Shown here: positions 1-9,145 of the stretch, piece by piece
Numbering within the stretch: the first letter of the stretch is position 1
Layout of the letters: every line of letters begins with the position of its first letter
Translations under genes and position numbers: made by a program
The notes under the pieces: generated by a model
The model's input: the letters and a program-made list of their open reading frames with translations, nothing else
The model's database searches: none
Told to the model about the DNA's origin: nothing
Source of the DNA: an uncultured Mucispirillum sp.
Lineage (GTDB): Bacteria > Chrysiogenota > Deferribacteres > Deferribacterales > Mucispirillaceae
Direction of reading: 5' to 3'
Length of the DNA stretch: 64,000 bases
Assembly (NCBI GenBank): GCA_944325215.1
Contig: CALUZC010000001.1
Coordinates: 1 to 64,000 of the forward strand

Positions 1-324
1 ATAAATCGGCTAATGATATTTTTTATGAGAACTTTAATGACTGCTTAATTTGTTGCAATCGTTTTTAGAATTTACCATTCATATAAAAAATATAAAAAAA
101 GCTTGCTATATCAAAAAAAATGTGATATAAGCAACGAAAGTTATATTATTATAGCTTTATAATAGGTTTTTTCCTATTTTTCCGTTCATAAGTATTTATT
201 TGCTTATGTGCTTGCAATATCTTTTATAAGATATTTCTTGTTGTAATTATTCTTTTAATGTTTTTTACCATTAAAAGATGTAGTTAGGCGGGTTATTCCC
301 GCCTATTTTTATGTTTAGGAGTAA
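1..324. other. Gene-free leader region upstream of rimP
   Basis: No reading frame of useful length is present in either direction. The stretch is very AT-rich and holds several inverted repeats: an imperfect one at about 101-134, a short one at 187-208, a 10-bp stem at 251-278 and a GC-rich stem at 286-304. It may contain the promoter and a structured 5' leader for the rimP-nusA-infB operon, or the 3' trailer of a gene outside the window. I saw no tRNA or other known RNA in it. Confidence 0.5.
286..310 (+). terminator. Hairpin with U-run just before rimP
   Basis: The arms AGGCGGG (286-292) and CCCGCCT (298-304) form a 7-bp GC-rich stem with a 5-base loop, followed by ATTTTT. It has the form of an intrinsic terminator and ends about 15 bases before the rimP start. 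It either ends transcription from upstream or acts as a leader attenuator for the translation operon. A second AT-rich stem (251-260 with 269-278) directly precedes it. Confidence 0.6.
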
Positions 325-798
325 ATGTTGGGTTTATATATACCAAAAGAATTTAAAGAATTTGCAGAAAAGGTGGCAGGTAAATATAACTGTCAAGTGC
401 AGGATATATCTTTTAAAACAGAGCGTAAGTCCAATATTTTAAGGGTTACTATTGATGGGGAAGATACATCATTAGATACATGCTCAAAAATTAGCAGAGA
501 TTTATCTAAATGGTTAGATACACATGAAGATGAAATAAAATGTAAATCATATAATTTTGAAGTATCAAGCCCCGGTCCTGAAAAAAAACTTATAACAGAG
601 CAGGATTTTAAAAAGTGTATAAACAAGCTTGTTTATTTTGAAACAAAAACTAAGGCATCAGATGGCCGTAAACGTTATAAAGGTAAAGTAATTTCATGTG
701 ATGATGGTATCATTCACATATATATAAAAGAAGAAAGTGCAGAGTTTGATATTAATGTTTCAGATGTTGCAAAAGCTAGAATCGAATATGAATTTTAG
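325..798 (+). CDS. rimP: Ribosome maturation factor RimP
   Basis: A 157-residue protein of the size and pattern of RimP, the cytoplasmic factor that helps mature the 30S subunit. The N-terminal half carries the family pattern around DGEDTSLDTCSKISRDLS and then the VSSPGPEKKL motif (RimP proteins typically have V-S-S-P-G-x-x-R-P-L). The C-terminal part is a small SH3-like beta domain. The ATG is preceded by TAGGAG at 316-321. It is the first gene of the conserved order rimP-nusA-ylxR-infB-rbfA-truB, and nusA starts a few bases after its stop, so the two are cotranscribed. Confidence 0.93.
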   Translation: MLGLYIPKEFKEFAEKVAGKYNCQVQDISFKTERKSNILRVTIDGEDTSLDTCSKISRDLSKWLDTHEDEIKCKSYNFEVSSPGPEKKLITEQDFKKCINKLVYFETKTKASDGRKRYKGKVISCDDGIIHIYIKEESAEFDINVSDVAKARIEYEF

Positions 799-806
799 GA
801 GGAATG

Positions 807-2114
807 ATGATAAGTAGTAAAGAATTTATTAAAGCAGCTGAAGATTTAGGCAGAGAGAAAGGTATATCAAGGGATATATTAACTCAAGCGTTACATGAAG
901 CAATTGTTGCAGCAACATATAAAAAAATAGGCAAATATTTAGAGCCTGAAGTATCTGTTGATTTAGACAGGGGTTTAATAAACATACTTATCCCTAAAGA
1001 AGTATCAGAAACAAATATCAGCAACTGGTATGAAATCACTGTTGATGAAGCTAAAGAATATAAAGACAACCCACAATATGGTGATATTTTAATGGTGCCA
1101 ACAACTTTGGAGGCATTAGGCAGGCAGTCTGCACTTGTGGCAAAACAAAAATTAATTGAAAAATTAAAAGATGCTGAAAAACAAGTTATTTTAGATGATT
1201 TCCAAAGTAAAATTGGTGAAATAGTTAACGGCACAATCTTAAAAACTGATAGAGATAATATTATTATAAATATTGGTAAAACTGAAGCAATATTACCTAA
1301 AAAAGAAATGATACCGGGAGAGTTTTTTAACCGTAACGATTATGTTCGTGCATTACTTTTAGATATTAAGCTTGTAAAAGGCTGGCCACAGCTTGTGCTT
1401 TCAAGAACTCACCCTAATTTCTTGAAAAAATTATTTGAAGCAGAAATTCCTGAAGTATTTGAAGGTATTATTGAAGTTAAAGGTGCAGCAAGGGAGCCGG
1501 GAGATAGAGCAAAAGTGGCAGTATATTCTACTAACTCTAATATTGACCCAGTGGGTGCATGTATTGGTGTTAAGGGTGCAAGAATATCAACTATTTCAGA
1601 TGAACTTAAAAAAGAAAAAATTGATGTTATAGAATGGTCTGCAGACCCTGTAAAATACGTTTGTAATGCTATAAGCCCTGCCAATGTGCTTTTAACTAAT
1701 ATTATAGAAGATGATAAAACAATAGAAATTGTAGTTCCTGATGACCAGTTATCACTTGCAATAGGTAAGAAAGGTCAAAATGTTCGCCTTGCAGCTATCT
1801 TAACAGAGTGGCGTTTAGATGTTTTAAAAGAAAGCGAATATGCAGAAATTAGAACAAGTCGTTTAGAAGAGCAGGAGCAGGAATTAAAAGCATTCTATGA
1901 GTTATATAATTTAGAAAATTTAGAAGCTTTAGACCATAATATGATTGCAAAACTTATTGAACGTGGTATTGACGATTTAGAAAAATTATCTAGTGCTAGT
2001 GTTGATGAAGTTGTATCAGCTTTAGAAATTGATGAAGATGCAGCAGTTGGTGTAATTAATGCAGCTATTGATTATTTAACTGCTAAACTTGAAGAACTAG
2101 ATGATGAAGAGTAA
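807..2114 (+). CDS. nusA: Transcription termination/antitermination factor NusA
   Basis: NusA binds RNA polymerase and nascent RNA and modulates pausing, termination and antitermination. The order seen is: N-terminal polymerase-binding domain (about 1-125), S1 domain (about 135-200, with GEIVNGTILK), then KH1 and KH2 (VGACIGVKGARI near 250 and LAIGKKGQNVRLA near 320). A C-terminal acidic segment (about 355-435) looks helix-hairpin-helix-like and is shorter than the E. coli two-repeat tail. Two ATGs stand at 804 and 807. The AGGAGG at 797-802 leaves only one base before 804 but four before 807, so I chose 807. It lies between rimP and ylxR in the translation operon. Confidence 0.95.
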   Translation: MISSKEFIKAAEDLGREKGISRDILTQALHEAIVAATYKKIGKYLEPEVSVDLDRGLINILIPKEVSETNISNWYEITVDEAKEYKDNPQYGDILMVPTTLEALGRQSALVAKQKLIEKLKDAEKQVILDDFQSKIGEIVNGTILKTDRDNIIINIGKTEAILPKKEMIPGEFFNRNDYVRALLLDIKLVKGWPQLVLSRTHPNFLKKLFEAEIPEVFEGIIEVKGAAREPGDRAKVAVYSTNSNIDPVGACIGVKGARISTISDELKKEKIDVIEWSADPVKYVCNAISPANVLLTNIIEDDKTIEIVVPDDQLSLAIGKKGQNVRLAAILTEWRLDVLKESEYAEIRTSRLEEQEQELKAFYELYNLENLEALDHNMIAKLIERGIDDLEKLSSASVDEVVSALEIDEDAAVGVINAAIDYLTAKLEELDDEE

Positions 2115-2137
2115 TTGTTTATAAAGGGTAATGTTTT

Positions 2138-2653
2138 TTGTCTAAACCTAAGAATATACGCACATGTGCATACTGTGGCATAAAAACTGAAAAATCAAAA
2201 CTTTTAAGGATTAATCTTCCATTATTATGCTTTGATTTTTACCAGAATAAAAATTTTCGCAGTTTTTATGTATGCCAAAATATAAAATGTATTAGCAGGG
2301 TATTGAAAAAACATTCGGTAAATAAGTATTTAAATAAAGAAATAAATGATTCAAAGACAGTTGTTTTTAATGCTTTTTTAAAGGAATTATCAAGTATTAT
2401 AACAAGATTATTTGAGAATAATAATTTAGATGATAATAATTTACCACATTATAGTGGTTTATTGTTATATAAAAATAATGTAAGTGGGTATAAAGGGGAA
2501 GCAATACCTGTAAGTAATTTACTGTATATGGGCAATAAAGATACATGTTTTGTTTCAGATAGTAATGTTGCAAAAAGGTTATTAAATTATAAAAATATAA
2601 TAATAGATATTGACGGTTTTAATGGAGAATTAAATGGCTGTAAAAAAAGTTAG
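2138..2653 (+). CDS. ylxR: YlxR/RnpM-like RNA-binding protein with C-terminal extension
   Basis: The first ~80 residues fit the YlxR (DUF448) family found between nusA and infB. They contain RTCAYCGIKTEKSKLLRI and a second Cys pattern CQNIKC, with basic residues typical of RNA binding. In Gram-positive bacteria this family (RnpM) modulates RNase P; whether that holds here is unknown. The protein is 171 residues, longer than the usual ~90; the remaining ~90 residues may correspond to the L7Ae-like partner sometimes fused to YlxR but are too diverged for me to confirm. The start is TTG at 2138, with AAAGGG nine bases upstream. The 3' end overlaps infB by 20 bases, suggesting translational coupling. 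Confidence 0.75.
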   Translation: MSKPKNIRTCAYCGIKTEKSKLLRINLPLLCFDFYQNKNFRSFYVCQNIKCISRVLKKHSVNKYLNKEINDSKTVVFNAFLKELSSIITRLFENNNLDDNNLPHYSGLLLYKNNVSGYKGEAIPVSNLLYMGNKDTCFVSDSNVAKRLLNYKNIIIDIDGFNGELNGCKKS

Positions 2654-5528
2654 CGATGTGGCAAAAAATGCTGGTTTAAGTGTGGAAGAAGTTATCAAAA
2701 CGTTTCAAGCTTCAGGGGTAAAAGTAACAAATGGTAATGATAATGTTACAGAAGGTGATATTGTTGCAGCAGGTTTTGATAAACGTGGTCAGCTTGATAA
2801 ACGTCAAGAAATGCTTCAAAAAGCTAGGGAGCGTTTTAAAAAGGGCGTGAAAAGTAAAGAAGTAATTGTTAATAATAAAGGTGGTTCTGGGCAGGGTGGT
2901 CCAAGTATTAAAATTAGTAAAGAAGAGCTTGAACAGCGTAAAAAACGCCTTGACCAGCAAGTGCATAAAGTTGATAAAGAAAGAGAAGCATATAACAAAG
3001 AACGTGCAGAACATGCTTCTAACAATGAAAAACCAGCAGAAAAACAAGCAGAAAAGCCACAAAACCAAACTGTAGAACAGAAAAATGCCGTAAAAGAGCA
3101 GCCACAGGTTCAAAATACTGCCAAACCAAAAGAAAATACGCAGCCAAAACAAGAAAATAAGCCTGCACCTAAAAGTAATGACCGTCCAAAAGAACAAAGA
3201 AATGATGACAGAAAGGATAAACCGTTTAATAAAGATAAAAATAAACAGGGTGATAAAGGCAAGTTTAATAAAGATAGAAGTGATAAAGGGGATAAGCAAG
3301 GTTTTAAAGATAAAGACAAACGTTTTTCTCAAGATAAAGATACATCAGGTGATAAATTCCGTGATGGAAAAGGTGGAAAAACATCATCAATGAACCAGTC
3401 AAGATTATCTAATGATAATGTGTTTATGACTGGCGATGAAGATAGAAAAAGAATAGTTAAAAAGAAAGAAGACGATAATAAAGATAAAGAAAAAGAAAAC
3501 AAAAAACCAAAAAATAAAAAAGATGGTAAACGTTCAAAAAGCTGGATTAAGACTATTAATGAAGGTATGGACGAATTAAGCATTGAAAGTGAAGTTGAAA
3601 ACACTCCAACAATTTCACCTAATATTGATATATCTGACTTACTTGATGTTGATACAGACAGGCAGATAAAATCTAATCATTATAATAAAAATAAAGCAAA
3701 TAAGAAAGCTCATAAAAAGCAGGATAAAACTCAGGTTAAAGCATTTGTTCGCCCTGAAAAAGTAGAAATTGGGGAATATATTGTAATATCTGAATTTGGT
3801 GCTTTAATAGGTGTTAAAACTACAGAGCTTATAAAAAAATTATTTGCTATGGGTATTATGGCAAATGTAAACCAATCTATTGATGCAGAAAGTGCTCAGC
3901 TTTTAGGTTTAGAATATGGGGTAGATGTAACAGTTAAAACTATTACAGAAGACGACCTTTTACCAGTATATGAAGATAAAGAGGAAGATTTAGAAAAACG
4001 TCCACCAATTGTTACAGTTATGGGGCACGTTGACCATGGTAAAACTTCTTTATTAGATGCAATCCGTTCTACAAGTGTTGTATCAGGTGAAGCTGGTGGT
4101 ATTACTCAGCATATTGGTGCTTATGAAGTTGAATGCAGTAATGGTACTGTTACATTTTTAGATACGCCAGGTCATGAAGCTTTTACAACACTTCGTGCAC
4201 GTGGTGCATTACTTACTGATATTGTAATATTAGTTGTTGCAGCAGATGATGGTGTTAAACCACAAACAAAAGAAGCTATTGACCATGCAAAAGCAGCAGG
4301 TGTTAGAATAGTAGTTGCAATTAACAAAATAGATAAAGATGGTGCAAATCCTGACAGGGTTAAGCAGCAGTTAGCAGAGTATGGTATTATACCAGAAGAA
4401 TGGGGTGGTGAATACCAATTCCAAGAAATATCTGCTAAAAAACGATTACATATTGATGATTTACTTGACAGGGTTTTATTAGAAGCAGAAATGCTTGATT
4501 TAAAAGGAAACCCACACAGACCTGCAGAAGGCGTTGTAATTGAAAGCCGTCTTGATAAACAAAAAGGTCCTGTTGCTACAGTTTTAGTGAAAAATGGAAC
4601 ACTTAGAAAAGGTGATACTTTTATTTCTGGTTCTCAATTTGGTAAAGTAAGGGCAATGTTTAACTATAAAGGCTTATCTATAAAAGATGCAGGGCTTTCT
4701 ATACCTGCTGAAGTTATGGGTTTTAGTGAACTTCCTGAAGCTGGTGAAAAATTTATTGTAACAGATGAAAAAACAGCAAAACAAGTTACAGAATTAAGGG
4801 CAAAAATTGCAAAAGAACAGCAAATGGCAGATAGGGGCAAATTATCTTTAGCTGATTTCTTTAGTAAAATGCAGGAAGGGGAATTAAAAGAATTAAATAT
4901 TGTATTAAAAGCTGATGCACAGGGTTCATTAGAAGCATTATCTTCATCACTTTTAAAACTTTCTAATAAAGAAGTAAAAGTTAATATTATTCATGATGGT
5001 ATCGGTGCTATTAATGAATCTGATGTATCATTAGCTGTGGCATCTAACGCTATTATTATAGGTTTTAATGTGCGACCTGATGCAAAAGCAAAACAGGCAG
5101 CAGAAAGAGAAAAAGTAGATATTGAGCTTTACTCTGTAATTTATAAAGCAATAGATGATGTAAAACTTGCATTAGAAGGTTTATTATCTCCAGAAATGAA
5201 AGAAAATATTATAGGTCATGTAGAAATTCGTCAAATTTTCTCTGCACCTAAAATTGGTAAAATTGCAGGCTGTTTTGTGGTAGACGGTAAAGTTACTAGA
5301 AACTCAAATGTTAGGGTAATTAGGGATTCTATTGTAATATTTGATGGAAAACTTAGTTCTTTAAAACGTTTTACAGATGATGCAAAAGAAGTTGTAGCAG
5401 GTTATGAATGTGGCTTAACTATCGAAAAATACCAAGATATTAAAGAAAATGATGTTTTGGAAGTATATGAAGTAGTTGAAGAAAAAAGAACATTAGAAGA
5501 TGTAGAAAGGGCAGAAAAAGAGAAATAA
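2634..5528 (+). CDS. infB: Translation initiation factor IF-2
   Basis: IF-2 is the GTPase that places initiator tRNA on the 30S subunit and promotes 50S joining. An N-terminal IF2N domain (about 1-55) is followed by a long lysine/glutamate/asparagine-rich low-complexity linker (about 60-345). A second IF2N-like domain lies near 375-440. The GTPase domain has GHVDHGKTSL (about 464), DTPGHEAF (about 510) and NKIDKDG (about 564), and the beta-barrel and C-terminal fMet-tRNA-binding domains follow. At 964 residues it is at the long end for the family because of the linker. GGAG precedes the ATG, which lies inside the end of ylxR. Long reading frames opposite the linker are composition artefacts. 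Confidence 0.97.
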   Translation: MAVKKVSDVAKNAGLSVEEVIKTFQASGVKVTNGNDNVTEGDIVAAGFDKRGQLDKRQEMLQKARERFKKGVKSKEVIVNNKGGSGQGGPSIKISKEELEQRKKRLDQQVHKVDKEREAYNKERAEHASNNEKPAEKQAEKPQNQTVEQKNAVKEQPQVQNTAKPKENTQPKQENKPAPKSNDRPKEQRNDDRKDKPFNKDKNKQGDKGKFNKDRSDKGDKQGFKDKDKRFSQDKDTSGDKFRDGKGGKTSSMNQSRLSNDNVFMTGDEDRKRIVKKKEDDNKDKEKENKKPKNKKDGKRSKSWIKTINEGMDELSIESEVENTPTISPNIDISDLLDVDTDRQIKSNHYNKNKANKKAHKKQDKTQVKAFVRPEKVEIGEYIVISEFGALIGVKTTELIKKLFAMGIMANVNQSIDAESAQLLGLEYGVDVTVKTITEDDLLPVYEDKEEDLEKRPPIVTVMGHVDHGKTSLLDAIRSTSVVSGEAGGITQHIGAYEVECSNGTVTFLDTPGHEAFTTLRARGALLTDIVILVVAADDGVKPQTKEAIDHAKAAGVRIVVAINKIDKDGANPDRVKQQLAEYGIIPEEWGGEYQFQEISAKKRLHIDDLLDRVLLEAEMLDLKGNPHRPAEGVVIESRLDKQKGPVATVLVKNGTLRKGDTFISGSQFGKVRAMFNYKGLSIKDAGLSIPAEVMGFSELPEAGEKFIVTDEKTAKQVTELRAKIAKEQQMADRGKLSLADFFSKMQEGELKELNIVLKADAQGSLEALSSSLLKLSNKEVKVNIIHDGIGAINESDVSLAVASNAIIIGFNVRPDAKAKQAAEREKVDIELYSVIYKAIDDVKLALEGLLSPEMKENIIGHVEIRQIFSAPKIGKIAGCFVVDGKVTRNSNVRVIRDSIVIFDGKLSSLKRFTDDAKEVVAGYECGLTIEKYQDIKENDVLEVYEVVEEKRTLEDVERAEKEK

Positions 5529-5529
5529 T

Positions 5530-5883
5530 ATGCAGGAAACTTTACGCACGAAACGTGTTGCAGAATTAATAAGGCAGGAAGTTGCTCGTATTATACGAGA
5601 TGATGTTCATGATCCAAAAGTAAAAGATGTGGTTATAACTTTAGTAAAAGTTAGTGTAGATTTAGATATTGCAAGAATATACTGGACTACATATAATACA
5701 GATGCCATAAAAGGAATACAAGCAGGTTTAGAGCGTTCAGCAGGATTTATCCGTAAGGAAATATTAAAATCTGTTCGCATGAAAAAAGTTCCAAAGTTAG
5801 AGTTCTGTATAGATGATTCAAGGCAGGAAGCAGATAAAATAGATAGTCTTTTATCATTAATAGAAAAGGAAAACCATGAATGA
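5530..5883 (+). CDS. rbfA: Ribosome-binding factor A
   Basis: RbfA is a KH-fold factor that binds the 30S subunit late in its maturation. The 117-residue length is typical. The N-terminal pattern RVAELIRQEVARIIRDDVHDPKV and the C-terminal VPKLEFCIDDS are family hallmarks. It begins one base after the infB stop, and its own stop overlaps the truB start (ATGA), so it is translationally coupled on both sides. Confidence 0.95.
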   Translation: MQETLRTKRVAELIRQEVARIIRDDVHDPKVKDVVITLVKVSVDLDIARIYWTTYNTDAIKGIQAGLERSAGFIRKEILKSVRMKKVPKLEFCIDDSRQEADKIDSLLSLIEKENHE

Positions 5884-6776
5884 ATGGTGTAATAAACGTC
5901 TATAAAGAATCAGGTGTTACTTCATTTGATGTGGTTGCAAAAATTCGCAGGTTATTAAATGTATCAAAATGCGGTCATCTTGGCACATTAGACCCTATGG
6001 CTGAAGGTGTGCTTCCAATCTGTATAGGTTATGCTACAAGATTTTCAGACTATATTTCCAGTGTTGATAAAGAATATGTGGCTGAATTTATGCTTGGAGT
6101 TAAAAGTGCAAGCTATGATAATACATCAGAACTGGAAAAAGTATCAGATATGGTAGTGGAAAAAAGCCAGATAGAAAGTGTGCTTTTAGAGTTAACAGGT
6201 AAAATATCATTAACTGTTCCTGCATATTCTGCTAAAAAAATAAATGGTGTTCGTGCATATAAGCTTGCTAGAAAAGGCGAAATAGAAGATGCAGGAAGCA
6301 GAGAAATGGTTATTTATTCAAATACTCTTATAAACTATGAATATCCTTATGGTGTAATAAGAGTATCCTGCGGTAAAGGCACATATATAAGAAGTATAAT
6401 TAACACTATGGGCGAGCGTCTAGGTTGTGGAGCTGTTATGAGCGGGCTTATTCGTTCAGCTAATGGTATATTTTCATCTCAAAAATCATTTAAACTATCT
6501 CAACTTGAAAGTATGGTTGAATATGGAAGTATTCAACAGGCTGTTACACCAGTATATGAACTTTTAGACTGGGGCAGGGCTGTAATAAAAGATAGTGCTG
6601 TAAAGCAGATAAAACATGGTATATCTCCAGACCATTCAGCATATATTAACCTGCCAATAGAACATACTGGAGATAATTTCTTTATAATGGATAATAAAAG
6701 TAACTTAATTGCTGTGGCTGAGCGAATAGAAAATTCTTCATTTCCTTTAAAATTAAAAATGGTAATAAATATCTAA
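5880..6776 (+). CDS. truB: tRNA pseudouridine(55) synthase TruB
   Basis: TruB converts U55 of the tRNA T loop to pseudouridine. The catalytic motif GHLGTLDPMAEGVLP is present with the nucleophile Asp38. Downstream, YSAKKINGVRAYKLAR and GTYIRSIINTMGERLGCGA are family motifs. A C-terminal PUA-like region follows, ending at 298 residues, a normal length. The start overlaps the rbfA stop as ATGA. This is the last gene of the operon; no clear terminator lies within the ~120 bases before the next gene. Confidence 0.95.
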   Translation: MNGVINVYKESGVTSFDVVAKIRRLLNVSKCGHLGTLDPMAEGVLPICIGYATRFSDYISSVDKEYVAEFMLGVKSASYDNTSELEKVSDMVVEKSQIESVLLELTGKISLTVPAYSAKKINGVRAYKLARKGEIEDAGSREMVIYSNTLINYEYPYGVIRVSCGKGTYIRSIINTMGERLGCGAVMSGLIRSANGIFSSQKSFKLSQLESMVEYGSIQQAVTPVYELLDWGRAVIKDSAVKQIKHGISPDHSAYINLPIEHTGDNFFIMDNKSNLIAVAERIENSSFPLKLKMVINI

Positions 6777-6835
6777 TTAATAATAGTAATAATTACTAAA
6801 ATTGTGAAGAAAATATGATTATTATTTAATCAAAT

Positions 6836-6864
6836 TTGACAATAAATTTCTGTTGTGGTAGTAA
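6836..6864 (+). promoter_or_regulatory. Possible promoter of the DUF302 gene
   Basis: TTGACA at 6836-6841 is followed after 17 bases by TAGTAA, which is only a weak -10 match. The location, about 30 bases before the gene, and the gap after truB support it. The -10 assignment is uncertain. Confidence 0.4.
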
Positions 6865-6894
6865 ATATAAAAAATATAAAAAGGAGAAAAAAGT

Positions 6895-7350
6895 ATGAAA
6901 TTATTCAAATATTTATCCATTGCCGTATTTTTATTAGGTTTTGCTGTTCTTTCATTTGCAGCAGACCATGTAATTGTTACTGAAAGTAAACATGACTTTA
7001 AAACAACAGTAGCAAAAGTAAAAACCTGCATTAAAAACAATAAGCAGGCTACATTATTTAATGAAATTGACCACCAAAAAAATGCAAAAAAAGCAGGCGG
7101 CCAAATGGGTCCAGCAACATTATTTATTTTTGGTAACCCTGCTGCTGGTTCTAAATTTATGGCAGCTTATCCACAAGCAGCTATTGACCTTCCTTTAAAA
7201 GTTTTAGTTTTTGAAGATAAAGGTAAAGTTTACATTTCTTATGTAAACCCTGCTGATATTGCAAGCAACTATAAAGGTGCTAAAGATCATCCATTTATTA
7301 AAGGTGTTACTGGCATGCTTGCTAAAATGGTTGAAAATGTAAATAAATAA
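6895..7350 (+). CDS. Exported DUF302-family protein
   Basis: The 151-residue protein has a clear Sec signal peptide (about 1-22, ending SFA|ADH). A mature domain matching the DUF302 fold pattern follows: TVAKVKTCIKNN, FNEIDHQKNAKKAG, TLFIFGNPAAGSKFMAAYP, DLPLKVLVFEDKGKVYISYV. DUF302 proteins are small, widely found proteins of unknown function with a possible ligand pocket. It is probably periplasmic. GGAG lies seven bases before the ATG. It is monocistronic, with a weak promoter upstream and a strong terminator after it. Confidence 0.8.
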   Translation: MKLFKYLSIAVFLLGFAVLSFAADHVIVTESKHDFKTTVAKVKTCIKNNKQATLFNEIDHQKNAKKAGGQMGPATLFIFGNPAAGSKFMAAYPQAAIDLPLKVLVFEDKGKVYISYVNPADIASNYKGAKDHPFIKGVTGMLAKMVENVNK

Positions 7351-7373
7351 GCTAATAATTTGCTTAATATCTT

Positions 7374-7403
7374 AAAGGCTCATATTATGTATGAGCCTTT
7401 TTT
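7374..7403 (+). terminator. Intrinsic terminator after the DUF302 gene
   Basis: A perfect 11-bp stem, AAAGGCTCATA (7374-7384) with TATGAGCCTTT (7390-7400), has a 5-base loop and is followed by further T residues. Confidence 0.9.
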
Positions 7404-7404
7404 G

Positions 7405-7433
7405 TTGATAAAATAAGGTAATATTGTTATACT
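7405..7433 (+). promoter_or_regulatory. Predicted sigma70 promoter for the exported pair
   Basis: TTGATA (7405-7410), a 17-base spacer and TATACT (7428-7433) lie about 40 bases before the gene at 7475 and directly after the preceding terminator. Confidence 0.6.
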
Positions 7434-7474
7434 ACTAAAAATATTTTATATAATTATGGAGAGGGAGAAAGTAT

Positions 7475-8596
7475 ATGAAAAAATTTTTAGTGCTATTTAT
7501 TTTATTAATACCTTTTCTTTCTTTTGCAAAAGATGAGCAGTTAGATAAACTTGCAAATAAAGCAATAAAAGAACTATATAAGTATTATGAGCCAAAATGC
7601 AAGTACCCACAGTGCGAATCACTCAATATTATAATTGTAAGTTTTGATAAAGCTTATAAAGCTGCTTTGAATAATGATGATAATTTAAGACAAAAAATTA
7701 AAGATGAACTATATAAAACAGGATATCTTATTTTAGATTTTCTTCCTTCAGCAACGGCAGGTGATTATGGTCCATATCTTGATACAGCGTATATGTTATT
7801 AAATGATACATACTATATGAGAAAAGAGAAACTTGATATAGAAGAACTATATACATCTGATACTGACTGTAGAACTTTTACACTAGATGATAGCAAAGAT
7901 TTATATATTTCTCAACTACACAAGCATTTATCAGTCTATGTATTCAAAGCTTATGCAGCTTATAAATATAATATATCTGATTTTTTTAAGTTAACATCTA
8001 AAACCTTTCCTGTTGCACTAAAAAATTATGAAAAATATTTAAGTAAGAAAGATTATAATAATTATTCATCACTTTATAATAAATATAAAAACAAACATAG
8101 TATAGTAAATACTTTTTTTGTAAGCAATTATATAAAATCAAACTATAAAGATTATGAAAGTTTAAATACAACAGAAAAAATCAAACGCAATCTTTATGAT
8201 GCATTATTTTTTGAAGAAAAAAGAAGTAAAATAAAAGCAAGAGTAAATAATATCAATTTAGATGATTTAAAAAAAATACAGAAAGATGAGGCATCTTATT
8301 ATAAAAACTTAATATTAATAACAAAAACAGCATTAGGTGATAAGCAGAATATTAGTAAAGCCATAAGTGATACAAAAGATTTATATTTAAAATTAAGAAT
8401 AAATGCTCTTTATTTAAGTAGTTTATCAGCCAGTAATACAGCAAAAAATGATATAATAGATGAATACAATAAATTATCAAAACTATTAGAAGCTAATAAA
8501 AATACATTAATAAGTGATTATAAAAATAAAAAAGTAAGTTTTGATTATTATAAAATATATAGAGAATATATTGATAATATGAAGGGTGATTTATGA
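7475..8596 (+). CDS. Unknown exported helical protein
   Basis: A 373-residue protein I do not recognise. It has a Sec signal peptide (MKKFLVLFILLIPFLSFA) and then a mainly helical, Lys/Asp/Asn/Tyr-rich mature part with few hydrophobic stretches. The cysteines are an early pair in KCKYPQCESL and one in DTDCRT. No enzyme motif is visible. GAGAGGGAG lies upstream of the ATG. Its stop overlaps the next gene (ATGA), and the next gene begins with almost the same signal peptide, so the two are coupled and probably act in the same compartment. Confidence 0.7.
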   Translation: MKKFLVLFILLIPFLSFAKDEQLDKLANKAIKELYKYYEPKCKYPQCESLNIIIVSFDKAYKAALNNDDNLRQKIKDELYKTGYLILDFLPSATAGDYGPYLDTAYMLLNDTYYMRKEKLDIEELYTSDTDCRTFTLDDSKDLYISQLHKHLSVYVFKAYAAYKYNISDFFKLTSKTFPVALKNYEKYLSKKDYNNYSSLYNKYKNKHSIVNTFFVSNYIKSNYKDYESLNTTEKIKRNLYDALFFEEKRSKIKARVNNINLDDLKKIQKDEASYYKNLILITKTALGDKQNISKAISDTKDLYLKLRINALYLSSLSASNTAKNDIIDEYNKLSKLLEANKNTLISDYKNKKVSFDYYKIYREYIDNMKGDL

Positions 8597-9042
8597 AAAA
8601 ATTTTTAGTATTATTTGTATTATTGCTGCCAGTACAGGCGTATGCTTCTGGAAATAATGCAGGGGCAGAATGTAATAAGTTTTATAGTATTACAAAGCAG
8701 GGTAATAACTATATTAGGTATGTAGCAAAAATTCCTGATTATCCAGATGAACAGCCTTATGAAAAAATATGGCATATAGACTGCAAAAATAAAAAAGTAT
8801 TTTTTACCGGTGGAATGTTTGAAAGGGAATATACATTAGATAAGCATACTTATGATAAAAAAAGTAAAGAATACATAATAAATATATCTGGTGAAGAAGA
8901 AGGGACATTATCTAACTACATATTAAAGATAAAGTATATTGATGATGATAAAGCATACGTTTATGGATATTACCAAGATAAAGCAGATGATACTAATATA
9001 TATACCATTATGCCAAATAAATATAAATTAGTAAAAGAGTAA
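8593..9042 (+). CDS. Unknown small exported protein
   Basis: 149 residues with a Sec signal (MKKFLVLFVLLLPVQAYA), nearly identical in its first eight residues to the upstream gene. The mature part is rich in Tyr, Asp and Lys and looks beta-stranded (alternating patterns such as YIRYVAKIPDYP, KKVFFTGGMFEREY and KAYVYGYYQDK). It has two cysteines (AECNKF and HIDCKN) that could pair in the periplasm. Start and upstream stop overlap by four bases. The function is not recognised. Confidence 0.7.
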   Translation: MKKFLVLFVLLLPVQAYASGNNAGAECNKFYSITKQGNNYIRYVAKIPDYPDEQPYEKIWHIDCKNKKVFFTGGMFEREYTLDKHTYDKKSKEYIINISGEEEGTLSNYILKIKYIDDDKAYVYGYYQDKADDTNIYTIMPNKYKLVKE

Positions 9043-9095
9043 GTAAAATAGTTTTTTATATATTCTAAAAAAATATATATTTTTTATAAAAATGC

Positions 9096-9124
9096 TTGTA
9101 ATATAAATATATATGTGATATATA
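9096..9124 (+). promoter_or_regulatory. Predicted promoter for rpsO-pnp
   Basis: TTGTAA (9096-9101), a 17-base spacer and TATATA (9119-9124) lie about 20 bases before the rpsO start. The AT-rich surroundings leave the exact -10 uncertain; TATACT at 9121 is an alternative. Confidence 0.45.
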
Positions 9125-9145
9125 CTTAACTTTTGGAGGTGCCTG

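Noticed and set aside
2712-3332. Long minus-strand frame opposite infB
   Set aside because: It mirrors the Lys-rich linker of IF-2 and reads as a run of Phe/Ile/Leu. No SD, and the plus-strand gene is certain.
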